This document shows positions 42,662-51,358 of a stretch of DNA of 53,742 bases, in pieces (within the stretch, counting starts at the first letter, position 1; each line of letters opens with the position of its first letter). This stretch comes from Clostridiales bacterium (lineage in GTDB: Bacteria > Bacillota > Clostridia > Christensenellales > CAG-138): positions 1 to 53,742 of the forward strand of contig DUPG01000033.1 of assembly GCA_012838425.1 (NCBI GenBank), read 5' to 3'. A model generated the notes under the pieces. It was not told where the DNA came from. It did no database searches and saw nothing but the letters and a program-made list of their open reading frames with translations. The position numbers and the translations under genes are program-made.

Positions 42662-43624
42662 TTATTTGCACCACTCTAATACGCATACTCCGGTACTAAG
42701 CCCTGCCCCGAATGCTCCGAACAGCAGCTTATCGCCCTTTGTAATTGTATTAGCTTTATTTAATTCGTCTAAAAGCAACGGTATGCTTGCAGACGAAGTG
42801 TTGCCGTATTTCTCTATATTGCAGGGGAACTTTTCCGAAGCTAAGCCAAGCCTGCTCTTAACCGCTTCGACTATTCTCATATTCGCTTGATGCATTAGGT
42901 AGAACGAAATATCATTCGATGCAAAACCAAGCGATTCTAACACCTCATGTATGTCTTTCAATATTGATGATACCGCGAACTTATACACCTCTTGACCGTT
43001 CATAGCAATATAGTCGTTGCTGAACTTTTCCTCAACAAATGGGTTATTTCCTGTGCTTGCGGTAATGTATAAGTTTTCATAGCTTGGATATACACTCATT
43101 TTGATTGAGCGCATAGAGTTGCCCTCGCCTAATACTACGGCAGCCACCGCGTCGCCGAAAAGCACACAGGTTGACCTGTCCTGCCAATCACATAGCCTTG
43201 TAATCGACTCGGCACATACTATAAGCGCTTTTTTGACCTTGTTCGCCTTGAAAAACGCGTCTGCCATATCAAGCGCGGATATGAAGCCGCAGCAGCCCAT
43301 ATTTACATCGTAAAAATAGCGGCAATTCGGATTGACCTCTTTCGCTATTAAGCACGCCATAGCAGGAGAGATAAAGTCGCCCCTTACGGTTGAGCAGATT
43401 ATCATATCAATTTCGCTGCCCATAACGCCCGCGTCAGCCAGCGCCTTAGCACACGCTTCCTTAGAAAGCATTATAAGGCTTTCATCTGTTAGCACTCTGC
43501 GCTCTTTTATGCCTGTACGGGTGAATATCCACTCGTCAGATGTATCCAAGAACGCGCTAAGCTCATTATTTGTTACAACCCTTTTTGGCGTGCTGCTGCC
43601 TGTGCCAAGTATATTGAAGCTCAA
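42662..43624 (-). CDS. fabH: 3-oxoacyl-ACP synthase III
   Basis: 320 residues. The triad is Cys111 (NMGCCGF), His245 (MHQANMR) and Asn275 (YGNTSSAS). It condenses acetyl-CoA or a branched acyl-CoA with malonyl-ACP to start chains. The serine usually after the catalytic cysteine region (CSGF) is Cys112. The TTG start directly follows the fabT stop, with GGAGG inside the end of fabT. Confidence 0.95.
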   Translation of the reverse strand: MSFNILGTGSSTPKRVVTNNELSAFLDTSDEWIFTRTGIKERRVLTDESLIMLSKEACAKALADAGVMGSEIDMIICSTVRGDFISPAMACLIAKEVNPNCRYFYDVNMGCCGFISALDMADAFFKANKVKKALIVCAESITRLCDWQDRSTCVLFGDAVAAVVLGEGNSMRSIKMSVYPSYENLYITASTGNNPFVEEKFSNDYIAMNGQEVYKFAVSSILKDIHEVLESLGFASNDISFYLMHQANMRIVEAVKSRLGLASEKFPCNIEKYGNTSSASIPLLLDELNKANTITKGDKLLFGAFGAGLSTGVCVLEWCK

Positions 43625-44077
43625 CTACTTATCCTCCAAATTCTGCTTGAAAAAGGTATTCAGCTTGTCAACCCCGCGCATCAGGGCTTGCTTTTCTATA
43701 TCTGTCATGCCCTCGCTTATTTTGCGCACCATATGCTCGTGAAAATACCTGTGCGCCGCGTCCATTCTGCGCCCTAAGCGTGTGAGCTTTGCATATACCA
43801 CCCTGCCATCGTCATTACAGCGCACCTTTTCTACATAGCCCTTCTTGACAAGCTTGTTTATTGCAACGGTAACGGACGCGGAGGTTATTGACAGCTCATT
43901 GGCGATATCGCTAATTGTCCTGCCTGTTTCTTTATTCTTCCCTATTGCTTCTATCAAGTGCATTTCGCTTATTGAAAGGTTGCTTTGGAACTGAGAAAGC
44001 ATATTCTCCTCAACCTTCAATATAGAGTGGAACGTATCCACCAGCAGCTCATTCATTTTTGAAGCAAAATCATCCAT
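43625..44077 (-). CDS. fabT: MarR-family repressor of fatty acid synthesis, FabT-like
   Basis: 150 residues from ATG 44077; GTG 44086 is part of the likely ribosome site. The winged helix is visible: ISDIANELSITSASVTVAINKLVKKGYVEKVRC near 58-90, with the DDGR wing. It is the first gene of the fab operon and a palindrome overlaps its promoter, so it probably represses its own operon, with long-chain acyl-ACP as corepressor in known FabT proteins. Confidence 0.93.
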   Translation of the reverse strand: MDDFASKMNELLVDTFHSILKVEENMLSQFQSNLSISEMHLIEAIGKNKETGRTISDIANELSITSASVTVAINKLVKKGYVEKVRCNDDGRVVYAKLTRLGRRMDAAHRYFHEHMVRKISEGMTDIEKQALMRGVDKLNTFFKQNLEDK

Positions 44078-44091
44078 TACCTTCACCTTAA

Positions 44092-44135
44092 TTAGTTAAT
44101 CAAACTAATTATATTCCAAAAATATTATTTGTCAA
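44092..44135 (-). promoter_or_regulatory. fab operon promoter with FabT-type operator
   Basis: Minus strand: -35 TTGACA (44135-44130), 16-base spacer, -10 TATAAT (44113-44108). The operator TTAGTTTGATTAACTAA (44108-44092) is a six-base inverted repeat around TGATT. It overlaps the last base of the -10 and the start site. It resembles the AT-rich FabT sites of streptococci (AGTTTGATTATCAAACT-like). Confidence 0.82.
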
Positions 44136-44160
44136 CTGTTTTATGAGAAAAATTTTGTGA

Positions 44161-44182
44161 ATAAAAGGCGGTTGCCCGCCTT
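44161..44182 (-). terminator. Terminator of the lipoprotein gene
   Basis: Minus strand: AAGGCGG (44182-44176), loop GCAA, CCGCCTT (44171-44165), then TTTAT. It lies between the lipoprotein gene and the fab promoter. Confidence 0.88.
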
Positions 44183-44211
44183 AGTCTTTATAGTGATGTC
44201 GCAATATTTAT

Positions 44212-45171
44212 TTACGGAGTCGGCGGAGGTGTTATATATACCGTGCCTTGATTCTCATAATAGCTGTCTAAATCAAAATCCATGCTGTTTGTGCCGTCAT
44301 CATAGGCGAAATCTACGCTTTTAATCTTATATGTATGCTGCAAAATATCAAATTCAAACGCAATATCCAAGCGCGCGGACTTGAAGAACTTATATCCGCC
44401 TATATCTATTGCAAAGCGCATAGCTACCTCACCGGTAAGCGCGTTTACAAAAACTACTACGCACTCGCCTACTTTGCAATACTCCTTATCAAAGCCCTGT
44501 TCTGATTGCAGGTGCGCATCAGGCACTACACCAGTAAACTTCTCGCCTGTGGGCTTGAATGTAAGCTCATATTGCTTATCGCTTTTGAACTTAATCGATA
44601 CGGAGTCCTTTACCAAATCGTCTAACGGCGGAAGCGCTGTGATTTCCTCTCCGTTGAAATAATAGGGGTAAGCCGTTTCAAAAATTCTGCTGCCGCCTAT
44701 GTCGTTTGTATCCTCTAATATTAAATAGCCGTCGTCAAGCGCCACGCAAGTAAGCTGTGAGCTGTCGGACACCTTGAATAATTCCTCGTCATCCTGAATC
44801 AACACGCTATCCGGTTTGCTGCCCGCACCGCCATACTCTATTGCTACTATTTTGCGCTTCTGCCCTGCTTTATCGCCCGCCGTGCCCTCCTGATACGATA
44901 CGCAGATAAGGTCATTTTCCCCGTCTTTATCCACATCATACGACAATGTGAAAAAGCCCAAGTTCTTGCCGTATTCCTCGCTTGTGTAGTATGACTCCTG
45001 CTGTTGAGGGTTCTGTGTGGGCGCAGGGGTTGTGTCTTCACCGTTTTCACCCAGCGATTCAGTTACCGGAATATCAATAACGCTCGATGTCGGCTGTGCA
45101 TCTGTCTGCTTTCCGCAGGCAGATGCGAATAATACTAATACTATAAGCAATACTGATAATACTTTTTTCAT
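44212..45171 (-). CDS. Hypothetical lipoprotein
   Basis: 319 residues. A type II signal peptide ends at lipobox LFASAC with Cys19 as the lipid-modified residue. A Ser/Thr/Pro/Gln-rich linker (20-60) follows, then an unrecognised domain of about 260 residues. The domain has a Ca-loop-like DVDKDGENDL near 79-88 and a C-terminal block (about 235-310) that is repeated in the truncated copy at 45243-45494. It is anchored to the outer face of the membrane. It has an extended -10 (TGATATACT) promoter just upstream and its own terminator. Function unknown. Confidence 0.82.
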   Translation of the reverse strand: MKKVLSVLLIVLVLFASACGKQTDAQPTSSVIDIPVTESLGENGEDTTPAPTQNPQQQESYYTSEEYGKNLGFFTLSYDVDKDGENDLICVSYQEGTAGDKAGQKRKIVAIEYGGAGSKPDSVLIQDDEELFKVSDSSQLTCVALDDGYLILEDTNDIGGSRIFETAYPYYFNGEEITALPPLDDLVKDSVSIKFKSDKQYELTFKPTGEKFTGVVPDAHLQSEQGFDKEYCKVGECVVVFVNALTGEVAMRFAIDIGGYKFFKSARLDIAFEFDILQHTYKIKSVDFAYDDGTNSMDFDLDSYYENQGTVYITPPPTP

Positions 45172-45242
45172 GATTCTACCCCCTGAAATTGCTATAAACA
45201 GTATATCACACTAATAAATAATATTAAATGGAAATTGAGTAT

Positions 45243-45494
45243 TTATGGGGTGATATAATGCGTACCGTGTTCCTCGTAATAGCCTTCTAAATAAAAATCA
45301 TAGCTATTTGCTCCGTCATCGTATGCAAAGTCAACATGCTTGATTTTATATGTATGCAAAATCCTGTCGAACTCGAATGTAATATCTAAGTATGCCGATT
45401 GAAACTCTTTGTAACCGCCTATATCTACGCCGACTCTTATGACTGCCTCTGCTGTAACTGTATTTATAGATAATACAATGCTTTCGCTGTAATT
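45243..45494 (-). pseudogene. 5'-truncated copy of the neighbouring lipoprotein
   Basis: The frame matches the C-terminal block of the 44212-45171 lipoprotein: by hand, 48 of 74 aligned residues are identical, including IGGYK, TYKIK and VDFAYDDG. The signal peptide, lipobox and first two thirds are missing. The only upstream start in frame is a TTG inside the end of bioY with no ribosome site. This is best read as a tandem duplicate that lost its 5' part, joined close to the bioY stop. The remaining frame is still open, which points to a recent deletion or selection on a domain. Confidence 0.75.
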
Positions 45495-45519
45495 TCTAAG
45501 ACTGAACAGTAGATGCAGA

Positions 45520-46065
45520 TTACTCTTTATCAACAATGGGCTTTAGCCTTTTTGCTAAATATGCCCCTGCGGCAATGCCTAATATATCGCTTGGTATAAA
45601 TACTATGAAGCATGAGAGCAATAGCTTTGCAATAGTTATATCGTTTCCCAAATGAAGCGTATATACTAAATAGAAATACGGTACGCCTATTATATAGATT
45701 GCCGCATAACCCACCAACGCGCTGAGGAAATACGACCAATACGTTGCTTTATTTAGCCTTTCTTTTACATAGCCTGAAAGCAGGGCGGCAAGCATAAAGC
45801 CTATTATATAGCCGAATGTGGGCTGCAGCACATAGCCTATTCCGCCGCCCTGAGTGAAAACGGGCAGTCCTATGAGCCCTAATATGACATAGACTGCCGC
45901 AGACAAAAAGCCAAGCTTTGAACCCAATAGCAATCCGCATAATATTGAAATTGGCAGCTGCAATGTTATAGGCACTATGATAAACGGAATCTTTATAAAT
46001 GCGCCTATACAGATCAGCGCGCTGAACAATGCGCAGAGTATTAGGTTCTTAACCGGCTTATTCAT
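45520..46065 (-). CDS. bioY: Biotin transporter BioY
   Basis: 181 residues, five to six membrane helices. Family features: the N-terminal LILCALFSALICIGAFIKIP, QLPISILCGLLLG, GLIGLPVFTQGGGIGYVLQPTFGYIIGF near 63-90. BioY is the substrate-binding subunit of biotin ECF transporters and can work with a shared EcfAA'T module or alone. It follows the MacB-like ATPase gene by two bases, so they share an mRNA, but that ATPase is not an EcfA type. No biotin biosynthesis gene is visible; imported biotin would feed AccB. Confidence 0.94.
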   Translation of the reverse strand: MNKPVKNLILCALFSALICIGAFIKIPFIIVPITLQLPISILCGLLLGSKLGFLSAAVYVILGLIGLPVFTQGGGIGYVLQPTFGYIIGFMLAALLSGYVKERLNKATYWSYFLSALVGYAAIYIIGVPYFYLVYTLHLGNDITIAKLLLSCFIVFIPSDILGIAAGAYLAKRLKPIVDKE

Positions 46066-46067
46066 GC

Positions 46068-46748
46068 TTAGTGCTTTTCATCCTTAGCTATTATCTTGCC
46101 GTCCTGCATTCGCAGAACAACATCAGCTTTATCCGCAATGCTTAAATCATGCGTTACTATTATAACACAATAGCCCTGCTTGTGCGCTAAATCACTTAAT
46201 ATTTGCACTATCCTGCTGCTGTTTTCTGTGTCTAAGTTGCCCGTTGGCTCGTCGGCCAATATTATTCTTGCGGAGGAAACAAGCGCTCTTGCAATAGCCA
46301 CACGCTGCTGCTCACCGCCTGACAGCATTGAAGGGAAACGCCTATACACAGTTTCGGGAAGCCCTACCTCCGCTATCTTCTCCTTTGCGCGTTTTTTTGC
46401 GTCCTTACCGCGCACTCCGCATAGCTCTAAGGGATACATAACATTTTCAAGCACAGTCAGCAGCGGGAACAGGTTGAAGCTTTGATAGATAACCGCAACA
46501 TCCTGCCTGCGATATAAATCTCTATTCAATTTAGCTGTTGATAGGTCGCCATACACTACCTCGCCATTTGTGGGAATATCTAAGCCTGCAAGCATTGAAA
46601 GCAAGGTAGTTTTTCCGCTTCCGCTCTTGCCGATTATCGCATACAGCTTGCCTCTGTCGAATTCATAGGTCACATTTTTTACAGCGTCAACATACTGATA
46701 CCTGTTTCTGTAAGTGTATGATACATCGTTAAGTTTCAAAATAGCCAT
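46068..46748 (-). CDS. ABC transporter ATP-binding protein, MacB/LolD type
   Basis: 226 residues from ATG 46748 behind GGAGG. Walker A GKSGSGKTT near 39-47, Q loop YQSFNLFP, signature LSGGEQQR near 140-147, Walker B ILADEPTGNLD near 159-169 and the H-loop THD. The EPTGNLD signature is typical of the LolD/MacB/FtsE-like class that powers FtsX-fold permeases, matching the permease gene immediately upstream (18-base gap). Confidence 0.94.
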   Translation of the reverse strand: MAILKLNDVSYTYRNRYQYVDAVKNVTYEFDRGKLYAIIGKSGSGKTTLLSMLAGLDIPTNGEVVYGDLSTAKLNRDLYRRQDVAVIYQSFNLFPLLTVLENVMYPLELCGVRGKDAKKRAKEKIAEVGLPETVYRRFPSMLSGGEQQRVAIARALVSSARIILADEPTGNLDTENSSRIVQILSDLAHKQGYCVIIVTHDLSIADKADVVLRMQDGKIIAKDEKH

Positions 46749-46765
46749 AATTACCTCCAATGCTT

Positions 46766-49700
46766 TTAGTCGTTTGCTGTCAATATTTTTAGAACATTCA
46801 GCCTGTTCATTAACATTGCCGAAATCGCTATCCCTAAGGTATAGCAGCCCAAGTAAATCGCAATGCTTATATACCTGTCAAACACAAATGTATTTGTAAA
46901 TATAAGCGATGCCAAAATGCCTATTATTGCGCCGAATATGCAGAGAATCAGCTGTTCTATAAACAATATAAAGAATGTTTTTAGCTTTCCTGCGCCCATG
47001 CTGCGCATTACTGCAAGCTCTGCCCTTCTGCTCTTTGTTAAGAGATACGATACTACAAAGCCTATCGCGACAACTAATGTGAATATCACAGGGTACAGCG
47101 CTTCCATATAGCCTACATTCTTATTCAAGCCCGATACGGCGAGTATTAGCGCATTATCGTCAATCGCTATGCACTTTCTGATGTTGCCCCATCTTCCGCG
47201 CGAGCTGTAGCCTTTCTCTTCCAAGTAGGCTTTTAGCTCGCTTAGATTCTTTTTGTTCTTCAATTCGAAGCTCAGCGAGTGAATATCAGTATATGCGGAT
47301 ATGTCTAAATCCTTCGCTTCGATTTCTTGAGCGCCGAACAGCTCGGAAGCATCGCCCCTTGATTCTATTACATACACCATGTAATATGTTTGCGTTTCTT
47401 CATCGAATTTTAGCTCGTACCTGCCCTCCGGTGTATGAAATTGGAAGTTGTATGAAATCATACGCGTAGAGAGAAGCGGCGCGGGGCAGTATATGTTTTC
47501 ACCGCTGCCCTGTTTTGCATAAATGCACACTATTGTCAGCTCGGCTTCATTGAATATATAGCCATCTTCTGTGCGCGATGCAGTGGAAACCTTTATTTTA
47601 TCGCCCAGCTTCAAATTATGCTCTAACGCAAATCCGGAGGACACCGCACAAACCTGCTCTATTTTATTGAACACAGAGGCGTCATAGCCTTTCAAGAAGT
47701 TCATCTGAGGTTCATTTGCGAAGAAGAATTCAGGTGCTGTGTAAATATTATTCGTGAATACCAGCTTATCCCAATCAAATACCTCCGCGATGAAATCCTC
47801 ATAAGCGAATTGACCTTCGGGGATTACCAGCTTATATAATTCTTTGAAGCCCTGTTCGCCGTTTTCATCGGGTTCGCCGAAGTAATAACCTAATAGCCTA
47901 TACCGCGCAGAATATGAGAAGCTCACGCTCTTTACAAAGCCTGTATCTACTATATCCTTAGCCAGTTCGCCTGAAAGCAGCAAGCCGTCTATATCCCTGC
48001 CGTTTAGTGAAGTGAAATATGCGCGTGCGGGAACTGTATCGTACAAACCATCGATTTTGGCTTTGTTATCGGAAAGAATTGTAGCATAAACTATCAGAAG
48101 CAGTACCAGAGTTGCCGAAACTAAGGGTACTATAATGCTTCTGCCTATGTTTCTGAATATGGATACGAAGCTGTGGCGGAATGCGCCTATGAATCTTCTC
48201 ATTCTTGCGGAAACTGTTTTATACTCATTAAACCTATCGAAGTTCAGAGTGGAATTCATAAAGGCTAAGCTAATAAGTAACAGCAGTATAAGCATACCGC
48301 CGCCGACCATTAGCGCATAGCGATAATCTGAATTGAAGTTGACTTGGAAATCAACAGTTCCCGATTGCATATAAATAAGGCTGTAACGCAAATCGAGCGC
48401 GTTGTTCTGCTCAGCCGTTTCATAAGCTGTTTGGATTATGGTATCCGACAGGAAATGCCCAAGCGCCGCGCCCAAAGCAACTGATACGATTGCAAGAACG
48501 AGCACAGATAAGAACAGATAGCTACGCGCGCGTCTTTCACCCGTACCTAATGAAAGCATTATCTTTATGTTTGACTTATGCTTCGTTATAAATATAAACG
48601 CGAACAAGAACAGTATCGCAACACAGCAGCCAGATGTAGCCGCAAGCAGTATAATTGATGTTTCGCGCATAGCCTTTAACGGCTGAGAGACGGGCATATA
48701 GCCCTGGTCATATGCTGTTGTTACCATGCGTGACTCTAAGTAGGGCTTTATTTCCTCTATAAACTCCATGCCATAGCCGTTCTTAATCAAGAAACGCCCT
48801 AATTTATAACCGTTTGTGTACTCGGGCAGCCAAGCTTCGTTGCCCGTTTGCGGAATGTATATGTTAGCGTATACTTCCGTATTTGATTTATATATGCCCG
48901 TAATCTTATACTCGGCAACATGGTCAAAGCCAAATGGCGACCAGTAGCTATCCAAATAGTCGGCATTGTTCTTAGCATAGTGCATGCTTAATTCTATGGT
49001 ATCGCCGACCTTCAGCTTTAATTGGTTAGCCATAGTGTCGCTTATTACCACAGCATTTGCGCCGTCAACCGCTGTGTATGCTCCGCCCTCTTTGAAAATT
49101 ACTTTTCCTTGATGGAACTCAGGTAATGTTTCTATATCATCAGTTGCAATTACCGGAACTGAGTTGTGTAAAGCCTTGTATGTATCGATAATATACTGCC
49201 ATATTACCGCTTCATTGTACTTAGCGAATTTGCCCCATTCATATTCGCTTGTATCAACCCCATTATACAAGTCTTTCAGTACAGGATAGTGCTGCACCGA
49301 ACCATTAAGCAATATTCCGTAAAGCTCTCGTATAAGCTCATGGCTTCCCGAATAATACGGATAGACTCTTTGTATTAAACCTGTGAAATCTTCCTCAGTA
49401 ATCAGCTTTGTGTCAAACACAGCCGGGAAAAAGTAATAATACGAACCCTTGTTAACAAATCTGCCATGTCCAACATACCTGCTGCCTACCCTTATGCCAA
49501 TTTGATAGTCTATGTTAGCGTAATCCTGCAGCAAAAACGTTAAGCCTTCCGGGCGCGCATCATACGCATAATAGTTTCTCAGCAGCATACATTTGGCATA
49601 GTTTTCTTTCTCGTTGACTGAAAGAACCCTGAACTCAATTATCGAAATGTCTTTATACGGCAGATCTAATACCTTCATTACGAAATTATCGACCTTGGCA

Positions 49701-50008
49701 CGCAGCCTTATGTTTGGCTCATAGTCTAATACATAAGGCGCATTCTTCAGCTTTTCGAAATCGTATTCTTTAAGCAGCTTGTCTAAATCCACATCGAATT
49801 TTGAATCATTAGGGTAGTCTTTGCCGATATACTCTAATGTTGCTACCGTATCGAACTTGTTATCTGCTTCCTCTAAAAGATTATCGCTGGTAACGCGCAT
49901 ATTGACACCTAAAATCATCATTGCAGTTACAACAGCGATAAGAATTAAGAACAGAAAAGTTCGAAATGGCGTGCGAAACAAACTTTTTAAGCTGTACTTA
50001 AATATCAT
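46766..50008 (-). CDS. Large FtsX-fold ABC permease
   Basis: 1080 residues from ATG 50008, which follows GGGGGG; an in-frame ATG four codons earlier lies in the ribosome-site region. An N-terminal helix (about 15-38) is followed by a large extracytoplasmic domain. Three-helix FtsX domains lie near 450-600 and 960-1075, with an extra helix and a second external domain (about 650-930) between. The duplicated FtsX layout fits mechanotransmission or lipoprotein/peptide exporters rather than importers. The cargo is unknown; the neighbouring lipoprotein is a possible partner. Confidence 0.88.
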   Translation of the reverse strand: MIFKYSLKSLFRTPFRTFLFLILIAVVTAMMILGVNMRVTSDNLLEEADNKFDTVATLEYIGKDYPNDSKFDVDLDKLLKEYDFEKLKNAPYVLDYEPNIRLRAKVDNFVMKVLDLPYKDISIIEFRVLSVNEKENYAKCMLLRNYYAYDARPEGLTFLLQDYANIDYQIGIRVGSRYVGHGRFVNKGSYYYFFPAVFDTKLITEEDFTGLIQRVYPYYSGSHELIRELYGILLNGSVQHYPVLKDLYNGVDTSEYEWGKFAKYNEAVIWQYIIDTYKALHNSVPVIATDDIETLPEFHQGKVIFKEGGAYTAVDGANAVVISDTMANQLKLKVGDTIELSMHYAKNNADYLDSYWSPFGFDHVAEYKITGIYKSNTEVYANIYIPQTGNEAWLPEYTNGYKLGRFLIKNGYGMEFIEEIKPYLESRMVTTAYDQGYMPVSQPLKAMRETSIILLAATSGCCVAILFLFAFIFITKHKSNIKIMLSLGTGERRARSYLFLSVLVLAIVSVALGAALGHFLSDTIIQTAYETAEQNNALDLRYSLIYMQSGTVDFQVNFNSDYRYALMVGGGMLILLLLISLAFMNSTLNFDRFNEYKTVSARMRRFIGAFRHSFVSIFRNIGRSIIVPLVSATLVLLLIVYATILSDNKAKIDGLYDTVPARAYFTSLNGRDIDGLLLSGELAKDIVDTGFVKSVSFSYSARYRLLGYYFGEPDENGEQGFKELYKLVIPEGQFAYEDFIAEVFDWDKLVFTNNIYTAPEFFFANEPQMNFLKGYDASVFNKIEQVCAVSSGFALEHNLKLGDKIKVSTASRTEDGYIFNEAELTIVCIYAKQGSGENIYCPAPLLSTRMISYNFQFHTPEGRYELKFDEETQTYYMVYVIESRGDASELFGAQEIEAKDLDISAYTDIHSLSFELKNKKNLSELKAYLEEKGYSSRGRWGNIRKCIAIDDNALILAVSGLNKNVGYMEALYPVIFTLVVAIGFVVSYLLTKSRRAELAVMRSMGAGKLKTFFILFIEQLILCIFGAIIGILASLIFTNTFVFDRYISIAIYLGCYTLGIAISAMLMNRLNVLKILTAND

Positions 50009-50044
50009 ATTTCCCCCCATCCCAAGAATTCATAATGTTATACT

Positions 50045-50073
50045 ATTCTATTAGTAAATTAAAACAATGTCAA
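50045..50073 (-). promoter_or_regulatory. Promoter of the ABC exporter/bioY operon
   Basis: Minus strand: -35 TTGACA (50073-50068), 17-base spacer, -10 TAGAAT (50050-50045). Confidence 0.68.
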
Positions 50074-50079
50074 GAAAAA

Positions 50080-50769
50080 CTAATTTTTTATCGTAACAGG
50101 GGTGAAATTGATGTAATCTGCCGAACAGAGTATGTAGCGCACACCGTTTCTTATGCCTTCAAAACCTGATTTGCACGACTTGCCGTGCAGATGAGCATAT
50201 ACAACAGTATCGACTTCGTATTTTTCTAATAGCTCTACAAAACCGGATATGACCTGATCTGAAAACAGGGGCGGGAAATGCAGCATAGCAATTTTTCGTT
50301 TGTCTTTTTGCGCAGACTGCAAAGACATTTCAAAGCGTATTAGCTCGCGCTTATATATGCGCTCATCAGCAGTTGTGTAGCCTGCGCAGGAAGGAATTAG
50401 CCAGCCGCGCGTTCCCACAAAGGCGTAATCACCTATTGATATTGAGTTATTCTGTAAAAAATGAGCGTTTTTGAATTCCGAAAAAGCATTTATTACTTTA
50501 CGATATGACGACCACCAATAATCGTGATTGCCCCTTATAAATATTTTCTCGCCGGGCAGTGTGAGTATATCAGCTAAGTCTTCATAGGCGTCTTCTAAGC
50601 CCATAGCCCATGAAATATCGCCGGGGATAAGCACGACATCGTCATTTGCAACTAATCTTAACCATGCTTCCTTAATTTTTCGGCTGTGGTCAATCCATTC
50701 CCTGCCGAAAATATCCATGGGCTTGTCTTGCTTTGAAAGGTGCAAATCCCCTATCGCGAATATTCTCAT
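50080..50769 (-). CDS. Metallophosphoesterase
   Basis: 229 residues of the calcineurin-like family. All metal motifs are present in order: GDLHL (Asp8, His10), PGDISWA near 50, GNHDYWW near 80, HFPP near 165 and YAHLHG near 193. It is probably a cytosolic phosphatase or phosphodiesterase; the substrate is unknown. ATG 50769 follows GGAG. It lies 17 bases after the zinc-ribbon gene, so both share a transcript. Confidence 0.9.
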   Translation of the reverse strand: MRIFAIGDLHLSKQDKPMDIFGREWIDHSRKIKEAWLRLVANDDVVLIPGDISWAMGLEDAYEDLADILTLPGEKIFIRGNHDYWWSSYRKVINAFSEFKNAHFLQNNSISIGDYAFVGTRGWLIPSCAGYTTADERIYKRELIRFEMSLQSAQKDKRKIAMLHFPPLFSDQVISGFVELLEKYEVDTVVYAHLHGKSCKSGFEGIRNGVRYILCSADYINFTPVTIKN

Positions 50770-50786
50770 TAAATCTCCTTAGCGGT

Positions 50787-51284
50787 TTATCTGAAGCTGG
50801 TAGGATTCCTTCGTATAGGTATGTCAAGCGGATCGCCCTCTAAATCCTCTTCTTCGTTCTCTGAATCGAAATCATCTAACGCGAAACCGAGCGCACCTAA
50901 GTCCTCATCGTCCTCAACATCGTCATCAACAATATCCAGAGGAAGCGTTATATCGTCAAGCTCAACTTCGGGGATAATATCCTCTTCATCATCGTCTAAT
51001 TCTATGAAATCGGGCTCAATATCAATATCGTCTATAACATCGTCGTCGTCTATTCTGATTACAGGCTTGGGTCTTATGTGCTCTAAGTTCTTGCTCAGCT
51101 CTCTGTCGTGCAGACAGGACACGCACATATTCTCGCCGCGAACGACTGTGTTTTCCTTGCAAACGACGCAGATTTGCTCTTCCTCGACCTCTACTTTTCT
51201 TCTGCCGCGCGCGCAAACATCACAAATATCTTTCTCCGTGAGTATATAGTTGAGTTCGCAAATGGGGCAAAGCTTTAATCCCAT
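50787..51284 (-). CDS. Double zinc-ribbon protein with acidic tail
   Basis: 165 residues from ATG 51284, which lies six bases after GAGGTG. The N-terminal 60 residues have two Cys4 ribbons: CPIC/CDVC and CVVC/CVSC. From residue 75 on nearly half the residues are Asp or Glu, with runs such as DDDDVIDDIDIE and a return to basic residues at the very end (RRNPTSFR). I do not recognise a family function. The acidic tail could mimic DNA or hold basic partners. It lies between engB and the phosphoesterase. Confidence 0.8.
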   Translation of the reverse strand: MGLKLCPICELNYILTEKDICDVCARGRRKVEVEEEQICVVCKENTVVRGENMCVSCLHDRELSKNLEHIRPKPVIRIDDDDVIDDIDIEPDFIELDDDEEDIIPEVELDDITLPLDIVDDDVEDDEDLGALGFALDDFDSENEEEDLEGDPLDIPIRRNPTSFR

Positions 51285-51330
51285 GTTCCACACCTCGTAA
51301 AAATTTAGTATTGGCTGCTATACAGCGTAT

Positions 51331-51358
51331 ATTATAGTTAAAATCTATTCAGAATCAA
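51331..51358 (-). promoter_or_regulatory. Promoter of the zinc-ribbon/phosphoesterase operon
   Basis: Minus strand: -35 TTGATT (51358-51353), 16-base spacer, -10 TATAAT (51336-51331). The -35 overlaps the last codons of engB. Confidence 0.6.

Noticed and set aside
45495-45536. Start of the truncated lipoprotein copy at TTG 45536
   Set aside because: This TTG is inside the bioY reading frame, lacks a ribosome site, and the first 14 codons have no similarity to the lipoprotein.
50821-51249. Serine-rich plus-strand frame
   Set aside because: It is the mirror image of the Asp/Glu codon runs of the acidic-tail protein.
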